64,000 bases of DNA from JAVJQS01 sp040218815 (GCA_040218815.1 JAVJQS010000004.1:372001-436000); one strand, 5' to 3'. Numbered from the stretch's first letter, positions 35,290 to 44,693 are shown. Made by a program: numbers and translations. The notes: generated from the letters alone by a model not told the origin.

Positions 35290-36594
35290 TTAGGCCATCA
35301 ATTCATTCAATTCTTCTTCAATAATATCCAAGCCTTTATTTAAAGTAGCGTCGTCAATTACTAAAGGACATAAAGTACGCAAAACATTTTTATGCACGCC
35401 AGCACTTATAATCACTAGGTCTCTATTTGCACAAGCTTTTACAAGTGCATCACACAAGTCATGATCAGGTTGCTGAGGGTCGTTATTTTTTACAAACTCC
35501 ATAGCAATCATTGCACCTAATCCACGAACATCGCCAATACAATTGTGCTTTTCTTGTAGTTGCTTAAAACGATCATAAATAACTTTCCCTACATGTTTTG
35601 CTTTTTCATTGAGCTTAATTTCTTCCATGTATTTAATGGTCGCCAAGGAAGCGGCGCAAGAAACTGGATTTCCAATATAGGTTCCTCCAATAGTACCAGG
35701 TGCAGCACTATCCATTATTGCCTCTTTGCCTATTACAGCGCCAATCGGCAAGCCTGAGCCCATAGATTTTGCCCATGTTGACAAGTCTGGGGTAACACCG
35801 AAGTGTTCCATTGCGCTCCAAGCAGCTGTTCTACCAAAACCAGTTTGAACTTCATCAAAAATTAATCGAATACCATACTCGTCGCATATCTCTCTTAATC
35901 CTTCAATGTATTTTTTAGGCGCTACGTGAAACCCTCCTTCACCTTGAACCAACTCAATAATTATGGCGGCCAAATCTTCAGCTCGAACGTAAGTCTTGAA
36001 GTACTTTCTCAAACGATGTAGCTCTTGATCAGCAAAATCATCTATCGATAAGCCATTCCCTTTCTTATAGTAATTTGGGTAATCGATACGGTACACTTCA
36101 GGTGCAAATGGACCACAGCCAATACTGTAGCTAGTTCGAGAAGTTAAGGTCATGGCCATCATAGTTCTACCATGGAAAGCACCTGAATAACATAACACCC
36201 CTTGCCTTCCAGTAGACTGTTTAGCGATTTTAATGGCATTTTCCACAGCTTCAGCCCCTGTATTTACAAGCATTGTTTTTGTAGCGCTCCCATGAGGAAA
36301 TAACTCATTTAACACTTCGCACAACTCGACATATGGTTCATAAGTAACGACATTAAAACTGGTATGAATGTACTTTTTTGCTTGGGCAATAATCGCATCT
36401 ACTACAGGCTGTGGGCAATGCCCTGCGTTGATAACGCCAATTCCTCCGGTGAAATCAATTAATTCATTGCCATTCGTATCTATTATTGTTGCTCCACTTG
36501 CAGATTGAACCGTTGCGGTATTAAAAACACCAACTCCGTTGGCAACGGCTTTTTTTCTTCGTGCTAAAAGAGCCTCACTTTTTGCTGTACTCAT
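35290..36594 (-). CDS. Class III (GabT/omega-amino acid) aminotransferase
   Basis: A 434-residue PLP enzyme of class III. Signatures: VNTGAEAVENAIKIAK, SGAFHGRTMMAMTL, LIFDEVQTGFGRT (Asp247) and the PLP-lysine region STWAKSMGSGLP (Lys276). Class III members act on terminal amines such as 4-aminobutyrate, 5-aminovalerate, ornithine or putrescine. It is the first gene of the six-gene minus-strand operon and so should share its promoter, which would lie at 36600-36700. A 3'-located aldehyde dehydrogenase gene could oxidise the resulting semialdehyde. Confidence 0.92.
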   Translation of the reverse strand: MSTAKSEALLARRKKAVANGVGVFNTATVQSASGATIIDTNGNELIDFTGGIGVINAGHCPQPVVDAIIAQAKKYIHTSFNVVTYEPYVELCEVLNELFPHGSATKTMLVNTGAEAVENAIKIAKQSTGRQGVLCYSGAFHGRTMMAMTLTSRTSYSIGCGPFAPEVYRIDYPNYYKKGNGLSIDDFADQELHRLRKYFKTYVRAEDLAAIIIELVQGEGGFHVAPKKYIEGLREICDEYGIRLIFDEVQTGFGRTAAWSAMEHFGVTPDLSTWAKSMGSGLPIGAVIGKEAIMDSAAPGTIGGTYIGNPVSCAASLATIKYMEEIKLNEKAKHVGKVIYDRFKQLQEKHNCIGDVRGLGAMIAMEFVKNNDPQQPDHDLCDALVKACANRDLVIISAGVHKNVLRTLCPLVIDDATLNKGLDIIEEELNELMA

Positions 36595-36720
36595 TTTAAA
36601 ATCAATTAGTTGTTGTAATCAAATTAGCTAAAAAATTAGATAATTTGAGAGCGCAAATGTATTCCTATTTTTGATATACAGTATATTTTATACCCTTTAT
36701 TTTAAGGGGGTTTAAAACAA

Positions 36721-36750
36721 AAAAAGCCGCTCATAAATGAGCAGCTTTTT
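36721..36750 (-). terminator. Terminator of the lipoprotein gene at 36771
   Basis: Arms 36721-36734 and 36737-36750 (outer AAAAAGC, inner GCTCAT) are complementary except for one position that becomes a G-U pair on the minus strand, and a T run follows. It lies 20 bp after the stop of the 36771-37610 gene and ahead of the amine operon promoter region. Confidence 0.88.
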
Positions 36751-36770
36751 CACAACAGTTAAACAACAAT

Positions 36771-37610
36771 TTATTGTGAAGTAGTTTTTGTAAAAATCAC
36801 ATTTCCTGGAAAAGGAGCATTGCTAAAAATTTCAGGTAAATCCATGCCTGTACCACCTGGAAAGTCATAATCATTATTACCATCACCATCTACATGAAGC
36901 ATAGGATATAAACTAGTTCCAGCTGAGTAAGTTGAATCAGTAGTCAATTGTATACTCACATTAGTTGTAACGCCTGCATTTACTTTTACTTTACCAGCAA
37001 TTGGTTCTACAACTATAGCACCTCCAAGACCATTTACTAAATCTTCGTGATGGATTACTAACCAACCATCTTTTGCAGCTACCACTTCATCAATGACTAA
37101 AGTATTATTCATGATTACTTGATCTGTAACTGTGATACTTGGTGAATTTATATTAATGGAATTCATTAATATATTTCCATCCACCGTCAAAGGACCATCA
37201 ATAAAGCTTCCATCTTGTCGTGTATCTGGGAAATTATAAACCCCATCCATGTCATCATCATTATGAATCATCACCCATAGTTTTTCTCCATCGGTAATCG
37301 ACTCTTTTAAAGTAATAACAACATCATTGTTGTTTCCCGCACTTAGATTAGCCGTATCAGAGATAATACCAGGAACTACAGGACCATTAGTTCCATTATC
37401 TCTATGTACAACTGCAAATCCATCTGATTTTAAAAATACATTATCCACTGTAATTGTGTTTCTGCTTGTCACCTGACTTTCCACAGTTAAACTTGATTTA
37501 GTTTCAGCAGCAGGACTTGGTGTAACCGTATCATCATCATCATCGCTACACGCGGCGAAACCCATTACTGAAATCGCTGTTGCTATTAAAATTGACTTTT
37601 TCATATTCAT
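36771..37610 (-). CDS. Surface-type lipoprotein with two DUF7282-like repeats
   Basis: The 279-residue product has a lipoprotein signal ending GFAAC (Cys21; Met3 is an alternative start) directly followed by S-D-D-D-D-D. An acidic run just after the lipidated Cys is the known lipoprotein export signal for surface display in Bacteroidota. The rest consists of two copies of one domain (about 37-150 and 151-275), each with a VDNVFLKSDGFAVVHRD / VAAKDGWLVIHHED element and a later LWVMIHNDDDMDGVYNFP / LYPMLHVDGDGNNDYDFP element. I recognise this as DUF7282-like. The Asp-rich loops may bind calcium. Function unknown. It stands alone. Confidence 0.85.
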   Translation of the reverse strand: MNMKKSILIATAISVMGFAACSDDDDDTVTPSPAAETKSSLTVESQVTSRNTITVDNVFLKSDGFAVVHRDNGTNGPVVPGIISDTANLSAGNNNDVVITLKESITDGEKLWVMIHNDDDMDGVYNFPDTRQDGSFIDGPLTVDGNILMNSININSPSITVTDQVIMNNTLVIDEVVAAKDGWLVIHHEDLVNGLGGAIVVEPIAGKVKVNAGVTTNVSIQLTTDSTYSAGTSLYPMLHVDGDGNNDYDFPGGTGMDLPEIFSNAPFPGNVIFTKTTSQ

Positions 37611-37957
37611 TTTATTTTTAGATTTTATTATTTATTTGATAAACCAACGTTTGAAGTCTCAAAAAAGATTTGTTGTTTCTAAATAAAATTGAAAAAAAGA
37701 TGATATAATAGGGTTGCCATTATTCTACAAATCTCTAAGACCTAAACACAGTCTGGAAAGTCTAGCATTAATTTAAATTTACTTTCTTTTAAAATTTACA
37801 ATTCATTAACATATTAAAAACTGGAATTATGTCTCGCCCATGCGTTATGAAAGCTAAAAAATTAAAAAAAGCTTGCATTTTTTAATTTCTAAACCTTCCC
37901 CCTTTTTACTAATTTCGCCATTGAAATATTTTGAAGTCATTCAACTAAATAGAAACT
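37611..37957. other. 347-bp AT-rich divergent spacer
   Basis: The spacer separates the surface lipoprotein gene from the lipoamide dehydrogenase gene and must hold both promoters. The only structure I see is a near-perfect inverted repeat at 37859-37888 (AAATTAAAAAAAGC, TT, GCATTTTTTAATTT, one mismatch), which could be an operator or weak terminator-like hairpin. No small gene or RNA was recognised. Confidence 0.5.
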
Positions 37958-39346
37958 ATGGATTTTGATGTTATTGTATTAGGAAGTGGACCCGGAGGAT
38001 ATGTTGCAGCCATTCGTGCGGCACAACTGGGTTTAAAAACTGCCATTGTAGAAAAAGAATCACTTGGTGGTGTTTGCCTTAACTGGGGCTGTATTCCAAC
38101 AAAAGCTTTACTAAAAAGCGCTAATGTATTTGAATACATTCAACATGCAGCTGATTATGGTATTGAAGTAAAGGACAGTTCTGTAAACTTTGAAGGCATG
38201 ATAAAAAGAAGCCGAGACGTTGCCGATGGTATGAGTAAAGGTGTCCAGTTTTTAATGAAAAAGAACAAGATTGAAGTCATCATGGGGACTGGTAAAGTGA
38301 AGCCTGGAAAAAAAATTGAGGTGACTGGAGAAGATGGAAAGACCAAAGAAGTTTCTGCTAAAAACATCATCATTGCCACTGGAGGAAGATCGAAAGAATT
38401 ACCTAACCTAAAACAAGATGGGAAGAAGATTATTGGTTACCGAAAAGCGATGACCTTAGAAAAAATGCCAAAGAAAATGGTAGTAGTTGGATCAGGAGCT
38501 ATTGGTGTTGAGTTTGCTTATTTCTACAAATCAATTGGTGTTGACGTAACGATAGTTGAATACATGCCAAATGTAGTGCCTGTTGAAGACGAAGAAATAT
38601 CAAAACAATTGGCGAGAAGCTTTAAGAAAAGCGGCATAAACATTATGTTAGAGTCGGAAGTAAAGGATGTAGACACTAAAGGTAGTGGTTGTAAAGTAAA
38701 AGTAAAAACAAAAAAAGGCGAAGAGACAATTGACTGTGACATTGTACTTTCAGCTGTTGGAGTTACTGCAAACATTGAAAACATTGGATTAGAAGATGTT
38801 GGAATAGCTACTGATAAAGGAAAAATTATGGTAGATGATTTCTACAAAACAAATATTGATGGCTATTATGCTATTGGTGACTGTGTTCCAGGACAAGCAC
38901 TAGCGCACGTAGCTTCTGCTGAAGGAATCATTTGTGTCGAGAAAATTGCCGGTGAAAACCCACAAGCATTGGATTATAACAACATCCCAGGTTGTACGTA
39001 TTGTTCTCCTGAAATTGCATCTGTTGGACACACTGAAAAATCAGCTAAGGAAGCTGGATTTGACTTGAAAGTTGGGAAATTCCCTTTTTCTGCGTCAGGA
39101 AAGGCTAGTGCAGCGGGTCATAAAGATGGTTTTGTAAAAGTGATTTACGATGCTAAGTATGGCGAGTTATTAGGTGCTCATATGATTGGAGCAAATGTTA
39201 CTGAAATGATTGCTGAAATTGTAGTGGCAAGAAAATTAGAAACTACCGGTCACGAAGTTTTGAAATCAGTACACCCTCACCCTACCATGAGTGAAGCAGT
39301 AATGGAAGCTACTGCAGCAGCATATGATGAAGTGATTCACCTTTAG
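37958..39346 (+). CDS. lpdA: Dihydrolipoyl dehydrogenase (E3)
   Basis: Reoxidises dihydrolipoamide in pyruvate and 2-oxoglutarate dehydrogenase complexes and the glycine cleavage system. The 462-residue protein has the FAD motif LGSGPGGYVAAI, the redox disulfide in GGVCLNWGCIPTKAL, the NAD motif VVGSGAIGVEFAYFY, the second FAD region YAIGDCVPGQALAHVAS and the catalytic HPHPTMSE of the dimer interface. No E1 or E2 gene is adjacent, so it is encoded separately from the complexes it serves. Confidence 0.95.
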   Translation: MDFDVIVLGSGPGGYVAAIRAAQLGLKTAIVEKESLGGVCLNWGCIPTKALLKSANVFEYIQHAADYGIEVKDSSVNFEGMIKRSRDVADGMSKGVQFLMKKNKIEVIMGTGKVKPGKKIEVTGEDGKTKEVSAKNIIIATGGRSKELPNLKQDGKKIIGYRKAMTLEKMPKKMVVVGSGAIGVEFAYFYKSIGVDVTIVEYMPNVVPVEDEEISKQLARSFKKSGINIMLESEVKDVDTKGSGCKVKVKTKKGEETIDCDIVLSAVGVTANIENIGLEDVGIATDKGKIMVDDFYKTNIDGYYAIGDCVPGQALAHVASAEGIICVEKIAGENPQALDYNNIPGCTYCSPEIASVGHTEKSAKEAGFDLKVGKFPFSASGKASAAGHKDGFVKVIYDAKYGELLGAHMIGANVTEMIAEIVVARKLETTGHEVLKSVHPHPTMSEAVMEATAAAYDEVIHL

Positions 39347-39714
39347 AATTAATAATTTACAATTATCAATTTTTAAAGTTTTCATTTTAGGTATAACTTC
39401 TATTCAAATAATCTTTGAATATGTTTATTGTATTGTAGTCGGTTAAGGGTGTCCCTTGAGAAAATTTGCTTAAAATTTTCGAAGATTTTCTCCCTTAAAA
39501 AATCAACTGTATGATTCCGCCTGAGGAGGATGAGTTTTGATTTTTGAGAAAATAGAGAAGTAAATTTTATCAAATTTATTCACTGGACGAGTTTTTGTTT
39601 CTTTTGACGGCCAAAAGAAAAAAAGACCAATAGTAATCCCTCTATTCTTAATAGATGTTTGTATTTAAGTTCCTAATTAGGAAAGTTTAATATTTTCAAC
39701 AAAAAATCAATGCA
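39347..39714. other. 368-bp intergenic stretch with hairpin-forming phrases
   Basis: Between lpdA and the prenyltransferase gene. It holds a small inverted repeat, CTTTTG-ACGGC-CAAAAG (about 39602-39618), within a TTTTTG/AAAAG-rich phrase that is echoed near 57690 and, more loosely, at 41620-41710. Similar T-rich phrases are common between genes in this phylum. A run of GAGAAAATTT/AAATTTTCTC type pairs occurs near 39455-39495. No coding potential was found. Confidence 0.45.
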
Positions 39715-40572
39715 TTGAAAGTCAAAAATTACCTTTCCTTAATAAAATTCAGCCATACCCTCTTTGCATTACCTTTTGCAATAGTGGGTTATTTCTTGGC
39801 TTTAGAGTTTTCTGCACACACCTTTGATTGGTTGCTCTTAGGAAAGGTGATTCTATGTATGGTTTTTGCTCGAAGTGCCGCAATGGCCTTTAACCGGTAT
39901 ATTGATCGCGACATTGATAGCAGTAATGAAAGAACTGCAGCTGTAAGAGAAATTCCAAGAGGCATCTTGAAACCACAAGCTGTTTTGATGTTTGTTATTT
40001 TTAATAGTTTTCTCTTTATTTTAACCACCTTTTTCATTAATTCCATTTGTTTTTATCTCTCTCCCATTGCTTTAGTTATTGTTTTGGGATACAGTTACAC
40101 TAAGCGATTTACAGCTTTGTGTCATTTAATTCTAGGGATAGGTTTGGCGCTTGCACCAATTGGAGCTTATTTAGCGGTTACTGGAACTTTTGCCTGGCTC
40201 CCGCTCTACTTGTCTTTTGCTGTTTTATTTTGGGTGGCAGGTTTTGATATGATTTATGCCTTGCAAGATGAAGACTTTGACAGAAGCATGAGCTTAAACT
40301 CTATTCCTGTAGCCATTGGTAGGAAAGCGACCTTGAACCTCTCTATATTTTTTCATTTAGTCACAGCTGGCTTTATGATCTATATTGGGTTTCTTGCTGA
40401 AGCTAATGCTTGGTTTTGGATTGGCATTGCAGTCTTTTTAATCCTCTTAATCTACCAGCACTTGATTGTTAAACCAAACGATCTCTCAAAGGTCAATTTG
40501 GCGTTTTTTACGACTAACGGAATTGCTAGTGTTATCTTTTCTATCTTTGTAATACTAAGTTTCTACTTGTAA
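39715..40572 (+). CDS. UbiA-family aromatic prenyltransferase (MqnP-like)
   Basis: A 285-residue polytopic protein with about 8-9 membrane helices. The first Asp-rich motif is FNRYIDRDIDSSNERT (N-x3-D-x3-D) and the second is YALQDEDFDRS, the two magnesium-diphosphate sites of UbiA enzymes. The ARSAAMAFNRYIDRD form and the length resemble the family used for menaquinone synthesis by the futalosine route, but no mqn gene is near, so ubiquinone/menaquinone branch is unresolved. TTG at 39715 is the start; an ATG just upstream runs into a stop at once. It lies 6 bp before the PAP2 gene. Confidence 0.88.
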   Translation: MKVKNYLSLIKFSHTLFALPFAIVGYFLALEFSAHTFDWLLLGKVILCMVFARSAAMAFNRYIDRDIDSSNERTAAVREIPRGILKPQAVLMFVIFNSFLFILTTFFINSICFYLSPIALVIVLGYSYTKRFTALCHLILGIGLALAPIGAYLAVTGTFAWLPLYLSFAVLFWVAGFDMIYALQDEDFDRSMSLNSIPVAIGRKATLNLSIFFHLVTAGFMIYIGFLAEANAWFWIGIAVFLILLIYQHLIVKPNDLSKVNLAFFTTNGIASVIFSIFVILSFYL

Positions 40573-40578
40573 ATCAAC

Positions 40579-41535
40579 ATGTTCAACACCGATATTATAC
40601 TTCAATTACAACAATTCGATTACCCAATCATTCATTGGTTTATGGTTTTGATTTCTGCATTGGGTACTTCTGCAGTCGTGTTGCCATTTATTATGATTAT
40701 CACTTTCGGTGTCGATTTTAGGAAAGGACTAATCTTACTTAATGTGGTTGCTTGGACGACTATTCTCACCTTTATTCTAAAAGATCAAATTAACTTTCCA
40801 AGGCCAGTAGATGTCGATTCAAGAGTAAATACTGTTTATTTCGAAAAAACTAATCAAGACTTGTCTGAGGTTCAACCAATAGATTTTTTAGAAAGCTTCT
40901 CTAGCGAAGTATTAGATAAAACACGAAATGACGAGTGGGTACGTCATGTTTTTCCTTCTGGACATGCCTCTGTGCAAGTAGCCTTATGGTTAAGCTTGTA
41001 TTTTCTATTTCGCAGGCGTAAAGTCCTATATGCTGGGATTTTTATGGTCGTTAGCACCTTCATTTCTCGTTTATACCTTGCACATCATTTTCTAGGCGAT
41101 GTTATAGGCGGTGTTTTATTAGGAGCAATAGTAGCCTCATTATTATTATTATTAGTTCAAAAATCTGGATACCTTACTGCAATAAGTCACCAATTTAAAA
41201 GCTTAAGTATCTTATGGATTCCTATTTTTCTTGTTCCTTTTGTCTTTTACACGCCCATTTGGGTTTTAGGTGGCTTAATAGGACTTAATAGTTCTGCAGC
41301 TTTAATCATACTGCAACGTAATTTCCCAGTATTTCATGTCATTACGTGGAAACGAATTAGCACTGCCCTAGTAACGCTATTATTAGTTCTTGGAGCATAC
41401 TTTTTAACTGATTTAATTGATCAAATTAATCGTGCAGGCATTGAGTTGATTGTGATAATACTGCTAAACTTTTTTGTGGTTTGGGGTTCCATTCAAATTT
41501 GCAATCGCTTAAATTTAATACGGTTTAGGTTCTAA
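40579..41535 (+). CDS. PAP2-family membrane phosphatase
   Basis: A 318-residue membrane protein with the three PAP2 phosphatase motifs: KDQINFPRP, VFPSGHAS and SRLYLAHHFLGD. About eight membrane segments; the catalytic face is expected on the periplasmic side. Relatives hydrolyse undecaprenyl diphosphate or phosphatidic acid and related lipids. It starts 6 bp after the prenyltransferase gene, so the pair may act on isoprenoid lipid phosphates. The segment between motifs 1 and 2 is longer than usual (about 50 residues, with a soluble loop). Confidence 0.9.
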   Translation: MFNTDIILQLQQFDYPIIHWFMVLISALGTSAVVLPFIMIITFGVDFRKGLILLNVVAWTTILTFILKDQINFPRPVDVDSRVNTVYFEKTNQDLSEVQPIDFLESFSSEVLDKTRNDEWVRHVFPSGHASVQVALWLSLYFLFRRRKVLYAGIFMVVSTFISRLYLAHHFLGDVIGGVLLGAIVASLLLLLVQKSGYLTAISHQFKSLSILWIPIFLVPFVFYTPIWVLGGLIGLNSSAALIILQRNFPVFHVITWKRISTALVTLLLVLGAYFLTDLIDQINRAGIELIVIILLNFFVVWGSIQICNRLNLIRFRF

Positions 41536-41635
41536 TATAGATTAGAAATTCAAACCAATATTTAACTTTCAAAATTCAAATACCTCAATTATATTTTTTT
41601 TGCAGTCTTTTTGTTTTGATTTGATTGGGCGGATG

Positions 41636-41670
41636 GACAAAAAAGCGGTGCGAGCTTTTTTTTGTCTTGA
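41636..41670. terminator. Possible terminator beyond the PAP2 gene
   Basis: GACAAAAAAGC (41636-41646) and GCTTTTTTTTGTC (41654-41666) form an AT-rich stem-loop, followed by a T-rich stretch. It is about 100 bp after the PAP2 stop, and the arms differ by a 2-bp length mismatch. A neighbouring CTTTTTC/GAAAAAG pair lies at 41690-41702. Confidence 0.45.
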
Positions 41671-41821
41671 TTTTTTCTTTCTTTTTCATCAAGGAAAAAG
41701 GACAGATATTAACCCACATAATAGTGTTTTGTACATTGCTTCTGATACAAGAATACTTTTGCGTTAAATTATTGAAAATGTAATTTTATACAAACTCTCA
41801 GTTCACGAAATAAATGACATT

Positions 41822-42241
41822 ATGAGTAAAAAAGTAAACGGTATAGGCGGAATATTCTTCAAGTGTAAATCACCTGAAAAGTTAAAAGACTGGTATTCCA
41901 AAAACCTAGGACTAGTTACCAATGAATACGGATCTGTATTTGAGTTTAGAAAATCAGGCCAAAAAGAAGAGAAAGGCTATTTAAACTGGAGTCCAATGAA
42001 GGAGAATACTACTTACTTTAAACCTTCTGAAAAAGAGTTCATGATCAACTACAGAGTGGATGATATAGAGACTCTTGTTAAGGAATTAAAAGCTGAAGGG
42101 GTAACAGTGTTGGATGAGATAGAAAGCTTTGAATACGGTAAGTTTGTACATATATTAGATCCTGAAAACAACAAGATTGAATTGTGGGAGCCAGTAGACG
42201 CAAGCTTTACTCGCCTTTATGAAGGCAAAACAACAAAGTAA
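41822..42241 (+). CDS. VOC-family protein (glyoxalase-like)
   Basis: A 139-residue protein beginning after ATG at 41822. The pattern IFFKCKSPEKLKDWYSKNLGL and the second half VHILDPENNKIELWEPVD match the VOC superfamily of metal-dependent lyases, dioxygenases and binding proteins. Metal ligands are likely an Asp/Glu near the start and E in IELWEP. It is convergent with the lyase gene at 42249 with a 7-bp gap. Substrate unknown. Confidence 0.87.
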   Translation: MSKKVNGIGGIFFKCKSPEKLKDWYSKNLGLVTNEYGSVFEFRKSGQKEEKGYLNWSPMKENTTYFKPSEKEFMINYRVDDIETLVKELKAEGVTVLDEIESFEYGKFVHILDPENNKIELWEPVDASFTRLYEGKTTK

Positions 42242-42248
42242 GTATTGA

Positions 42249-43103
42249 TTATAAAAACACACTGCTTGCTAAATTCATAGCATCAGCAAATGCCTCTTCA
42301 TTTATCTCCAAGTCGGCATTCTCTTCTTTAAAATAATTCAACAGATGTTCAGTAGGCATATTGCCCGTTAAGTCATCAGCAGCCATAGGACAGCCGCCAT
42401 AACCTGCAATGGCACCATCAAAACGCAAGCAACCATTTTTATATGCAGTTTCAACCTTTTCCTTCCAGGTATCTGGTGTAGTGTGAAAATGTGCTCCAAT
42501 TTCCAATTGCGGATATTCGGGAATTAAAGTAGAAAATAAGCGTTGAATGATATCAGGCTTAGCCACTCCAATGGTATCACTCAAGGCAAAAACTCCAATT
42601 TCTAATTGACTCAATTTTTCAATCCATCTTGCGATAATGTCTTCGTGATAAGGATCTCCATAAGGGTTTCCAAACCCCATTGAAAGGTATAAGACTAACT
42701 TTTTTTGATTTTTTTGGGCAACCGTTTGAATGGCTTCCACCCTGCTCATTGACTCCTCAATACTAGCATTAGTATTTCGCTGCTGAAAGGTTTCTGATAC
42801 TGAAAAGGGATAACCCAGATAATCGATTTTATCAAAATTTACTGCATCCTTTGCTCCTCGTTCGTTCGCAACAATAGTCAATAAGTTGGTCTTGGAAGAA
42901 TCAATTTGCTCCAATACATCAGCGGTATCTTTCAATTGTGGTATCGCTTTAGGAGAAACAAATGAACCTACATCAAGTGTGTTAAAACCAACTTTCAACA
43001 ATTGATTGATGTAGTTGACCTTCGTTTTCGTAGGAATAAATTCTTTAATTCCTTGCATGGCATCACGGGGACACTCTACTATTTTAAGCTTTTTTTGACT
43101 CAT
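42249..43103 (-). CDS. Hydroxymethylglutaryl-CoA lyase family enzyme
   Basis: A 284-residue TIM-barrel enzyme of the HMG-CoA lyase/homocitrate synthase superfamily. The N-terminal metal/substrate motif is [17 protein letters not shown], followed by [34 protein letters not shown] and the [19 protein letters not shown] signature with the reactive cysteine of HMG-CoA lyase. It splits HMG-CoA to acetyl-CoA and acetoacetate in leucine breakdown. Its start overlaps the end of pyrD by 20 bp, so expression is likely coupled although the pathways are unrelated. Confidence 0.9.
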   Translation of the reverse strand: MSQKKLKIVECPRDAMQGIKEFIPTKTKVNYINQLLKVGFNTLDVGSFVSPKAIPQLKDTADVLEQIDSSKTNLLTIVANERGAKDAVNFDKIDYLGYPFSVSETFQQRNTNASIEESMSRVEAIQTVAQKNQKKLVLYLSMGFGNPYGDPYHEDIIARWIEKLSQLEIGVFALSDTIGVAKPDIIQRLFSTLIPEYPQLEIGAHFHTTPDTWKEKVETAYKNGCLRFDGAIAGYGGCPMAADDLTGNMPTEHLLNYFKEENADLEINEEAFADAMNLASSVFL

Positions 43104-44133
43104 AATGCTTTAAAATTCCACGATTGATTTTTTTCACCATAGATGGCCCTTCATAAATAAAACCAGTATAAACTTGCAATAAATCTGCGCCTGCTTCTAG
43201 CTTTTCAATGGCATCAATTGCTGTAAATATTCCACCAACTGCAATCACTGGAAAAGGTATTTTGGCCTTTTCCTTTAAATACCGAATCACTTCTGTTGAG
43301 CGAGTCCTCACAGGAGCTCCACTTAGTCCTCCGTTGCCAATTTCTTCAACCTCCTTAACCGGAGTATTCAGTTTCGATCGGTCTATGGTGGTATTGGTTG
43401 CAATTACGCCATCTAACTTTGTTTCTTCAATTATCTCAATAATATCATCTAATTGACTGTCGGTTAAGTCTGGAGCTATTTTCAACAGAATTGGTTTCCG
43501 CTTCGTTTTTAAATTGTTTTTGGTTTGTAATGCCGTCAATAGTTTGGTGAGTGGTTTCTTCTCTTGAAGCGCTCTTAAATTAGGGGTATTTGGCGAGCTC
43601 ACATTCACAACAAAATAATCTACATGATCAAATAGCTCTTGAAAACAAATGAGGTAATCATTTAAGGCTTCCTCATTAGGGGTGATTTTATTTTTACCAA
43701 TATTACCTCCAATTAGAAGCTTATTGCTACGTCCCTTTAAACGACTAACCACTGCTTCAACCCCTTCATTGTTAAAGCCCATGCGATTAATTAAGGCATT
43801 ATCTTTTGGTAATCGAAACAAGCGAGGCTTTGGGTTTCCATCTTGTGGTTTTGGTGTAACTGTACCCACTTCAATAAAACCAAACCCCAAACATGCTAAC
43901 TCTTCATAAAGTTTAGCATCTTTATCAAAGCCGGCTGCTAATCCAACTGGATTGGGAAAGTTCAATCCAAATACTCTCCTTTCCAGTAAAGGATTTGCTA
44001 CTTGGTGTTGTTTTTTTACCCATGATCTGATTAGTCCACTGCTTAGTCCAGCTTTCAGCCAAGAAAAAACGCGATAATGTACTTTTTCAGGGTCTGATAG
44101 AAAAAGAAAAGGCTTAATGATTGATCTGTACAT
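43084..44133 (-). CDS. pyrD: Dihydroorotate dehydrogenase (quinone), class 2
   Basis: Oxidises dihydroorotate to orotate with electrons to the quinone pool in pyrimidine synthesis. The 349-residue length and an N-terminal helical extension (residues 1-40) that attaches to the membrane mark class 2. Motifs: [42 protein letters not shown] (catalytic Ser), TNTTIDRS and [20 protein letters not shown] for FMN binding. It lies 20 bp overlapping the downstream lyase gene. Confidence 0.95.
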   Translation of the reverse strand: MYRSIIKPFLFLSDPEKVHYRVFSWLKAGLSSGLIRSWVKKQHQVANPLLERRVFGLNFPNPVGLAAGFDKDAKLYEELACLGFGFIEVGTVTPKPQDGNPKPRLFRLPKDNALINRMGFNNEGVEAVVSRLKGRSNKLLIGGNIGKNKITPNEEALNDYLICFQELFDHVDYFVVNVSSPNTPNLRALQEKKPLTKLLTALQTKNNLKTKRKPILLKIAPDLTDSQLDDIIEIIEETKLDGVIATNTTIDRSKLNTPVKEVEEIGNGGLSGAPVRTRSTEVIRYLKEKAKIPFPVIAVGGIFTAIDAIEKLEAGADLLQVYTGFIYEGPSMVKKINRGILKHYESKKA

Positions 44134-44276
44134 TGAAAGTTCTTCTGTTTAAGAAAATCAAAGTTAACTAAAGTGTCAGTTCAATTTAGCTTATATAATG
44201 AAAAAGCAATTAAGTTATAAATTAAATAAACATCTATTCTGAATTAAGTATTTTTAAAATCAATAAATAGCTATCA

Positions 44277-44693
44277 ATGGTTCAAAATAGTCTCGATAAG
44301 TTTACTTTAAAAATTGAAGTGGAGGCTGCAGAAATATTTACATTAGAAGGTAGAAATATTATTCTTGTGCGACTTAAGGATGGGATGGATATAGAGTTAA
44401 AGGAAGCAAAAGAAATAATAGCAAATGTAAAAGCATTAGCTGACCCAGTAAAAAAATGCTTTGGAATTACAAAAATTGGAACAGGCGCATCTGTTAACCA
44501 CGAAGCTAGAGAGTACTTTGCCAATTGTCATTTCACCGTGAATCAAACTGCTGCAATGGCTACTGTATTTAATGATTTGGCAAGTCGTCTACTTTATAAT
44601 TTTTACATTCGAATGAACAAGCCAAAAATAAAAAACAAAGGATTTTCAAATGTTCAATTAGCAGCGGAATGGTTAATTAAAAATGGAGCATAG
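44277..44693 (+). CDS. DUF7793 (STAS/SEC14-like) protein, paralogue 1
   Basis: A 138-residue soluble protein and the first of three tandem paralogues. Shared pattern: a beta-rich N-terminus with NIILVRLKDG, a helix with LKEAKEIIANV, the middle G(T)GASVNHEAREYF with the HEARE box, a hydrophobic stretch ending in a NKPKI motif, and a closing AAEWLIKN. I recognise the family as DUF7793, thought to have a SpoIIAA-like/STAS fold. No transmembrane segment or catalytic residue is seen. Function is unknown. It lies 39 bp before paralogue 2. Confidence 0.78.
   Translation: MVQNSLDKFTLKIEVEAAEIFTLEGRNIILVRLKDGMDIELKEAKEIIANVKALADPVKKCFGITKIGTGASVNHEAREYFANCHFTVNQTAAMATVFNDLASRLLYNFYIRMNKPKIKNKGFSNVQLAAEWLIKNGA

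Noticed and set aside
37859..37888. Inverted repeat upstream of lpdA as a firm terminator
   Set aside because: Very AT-rich stem with one mismatch and no upstream same-strand gene to terminate; kept only as a note in the spacer entry.
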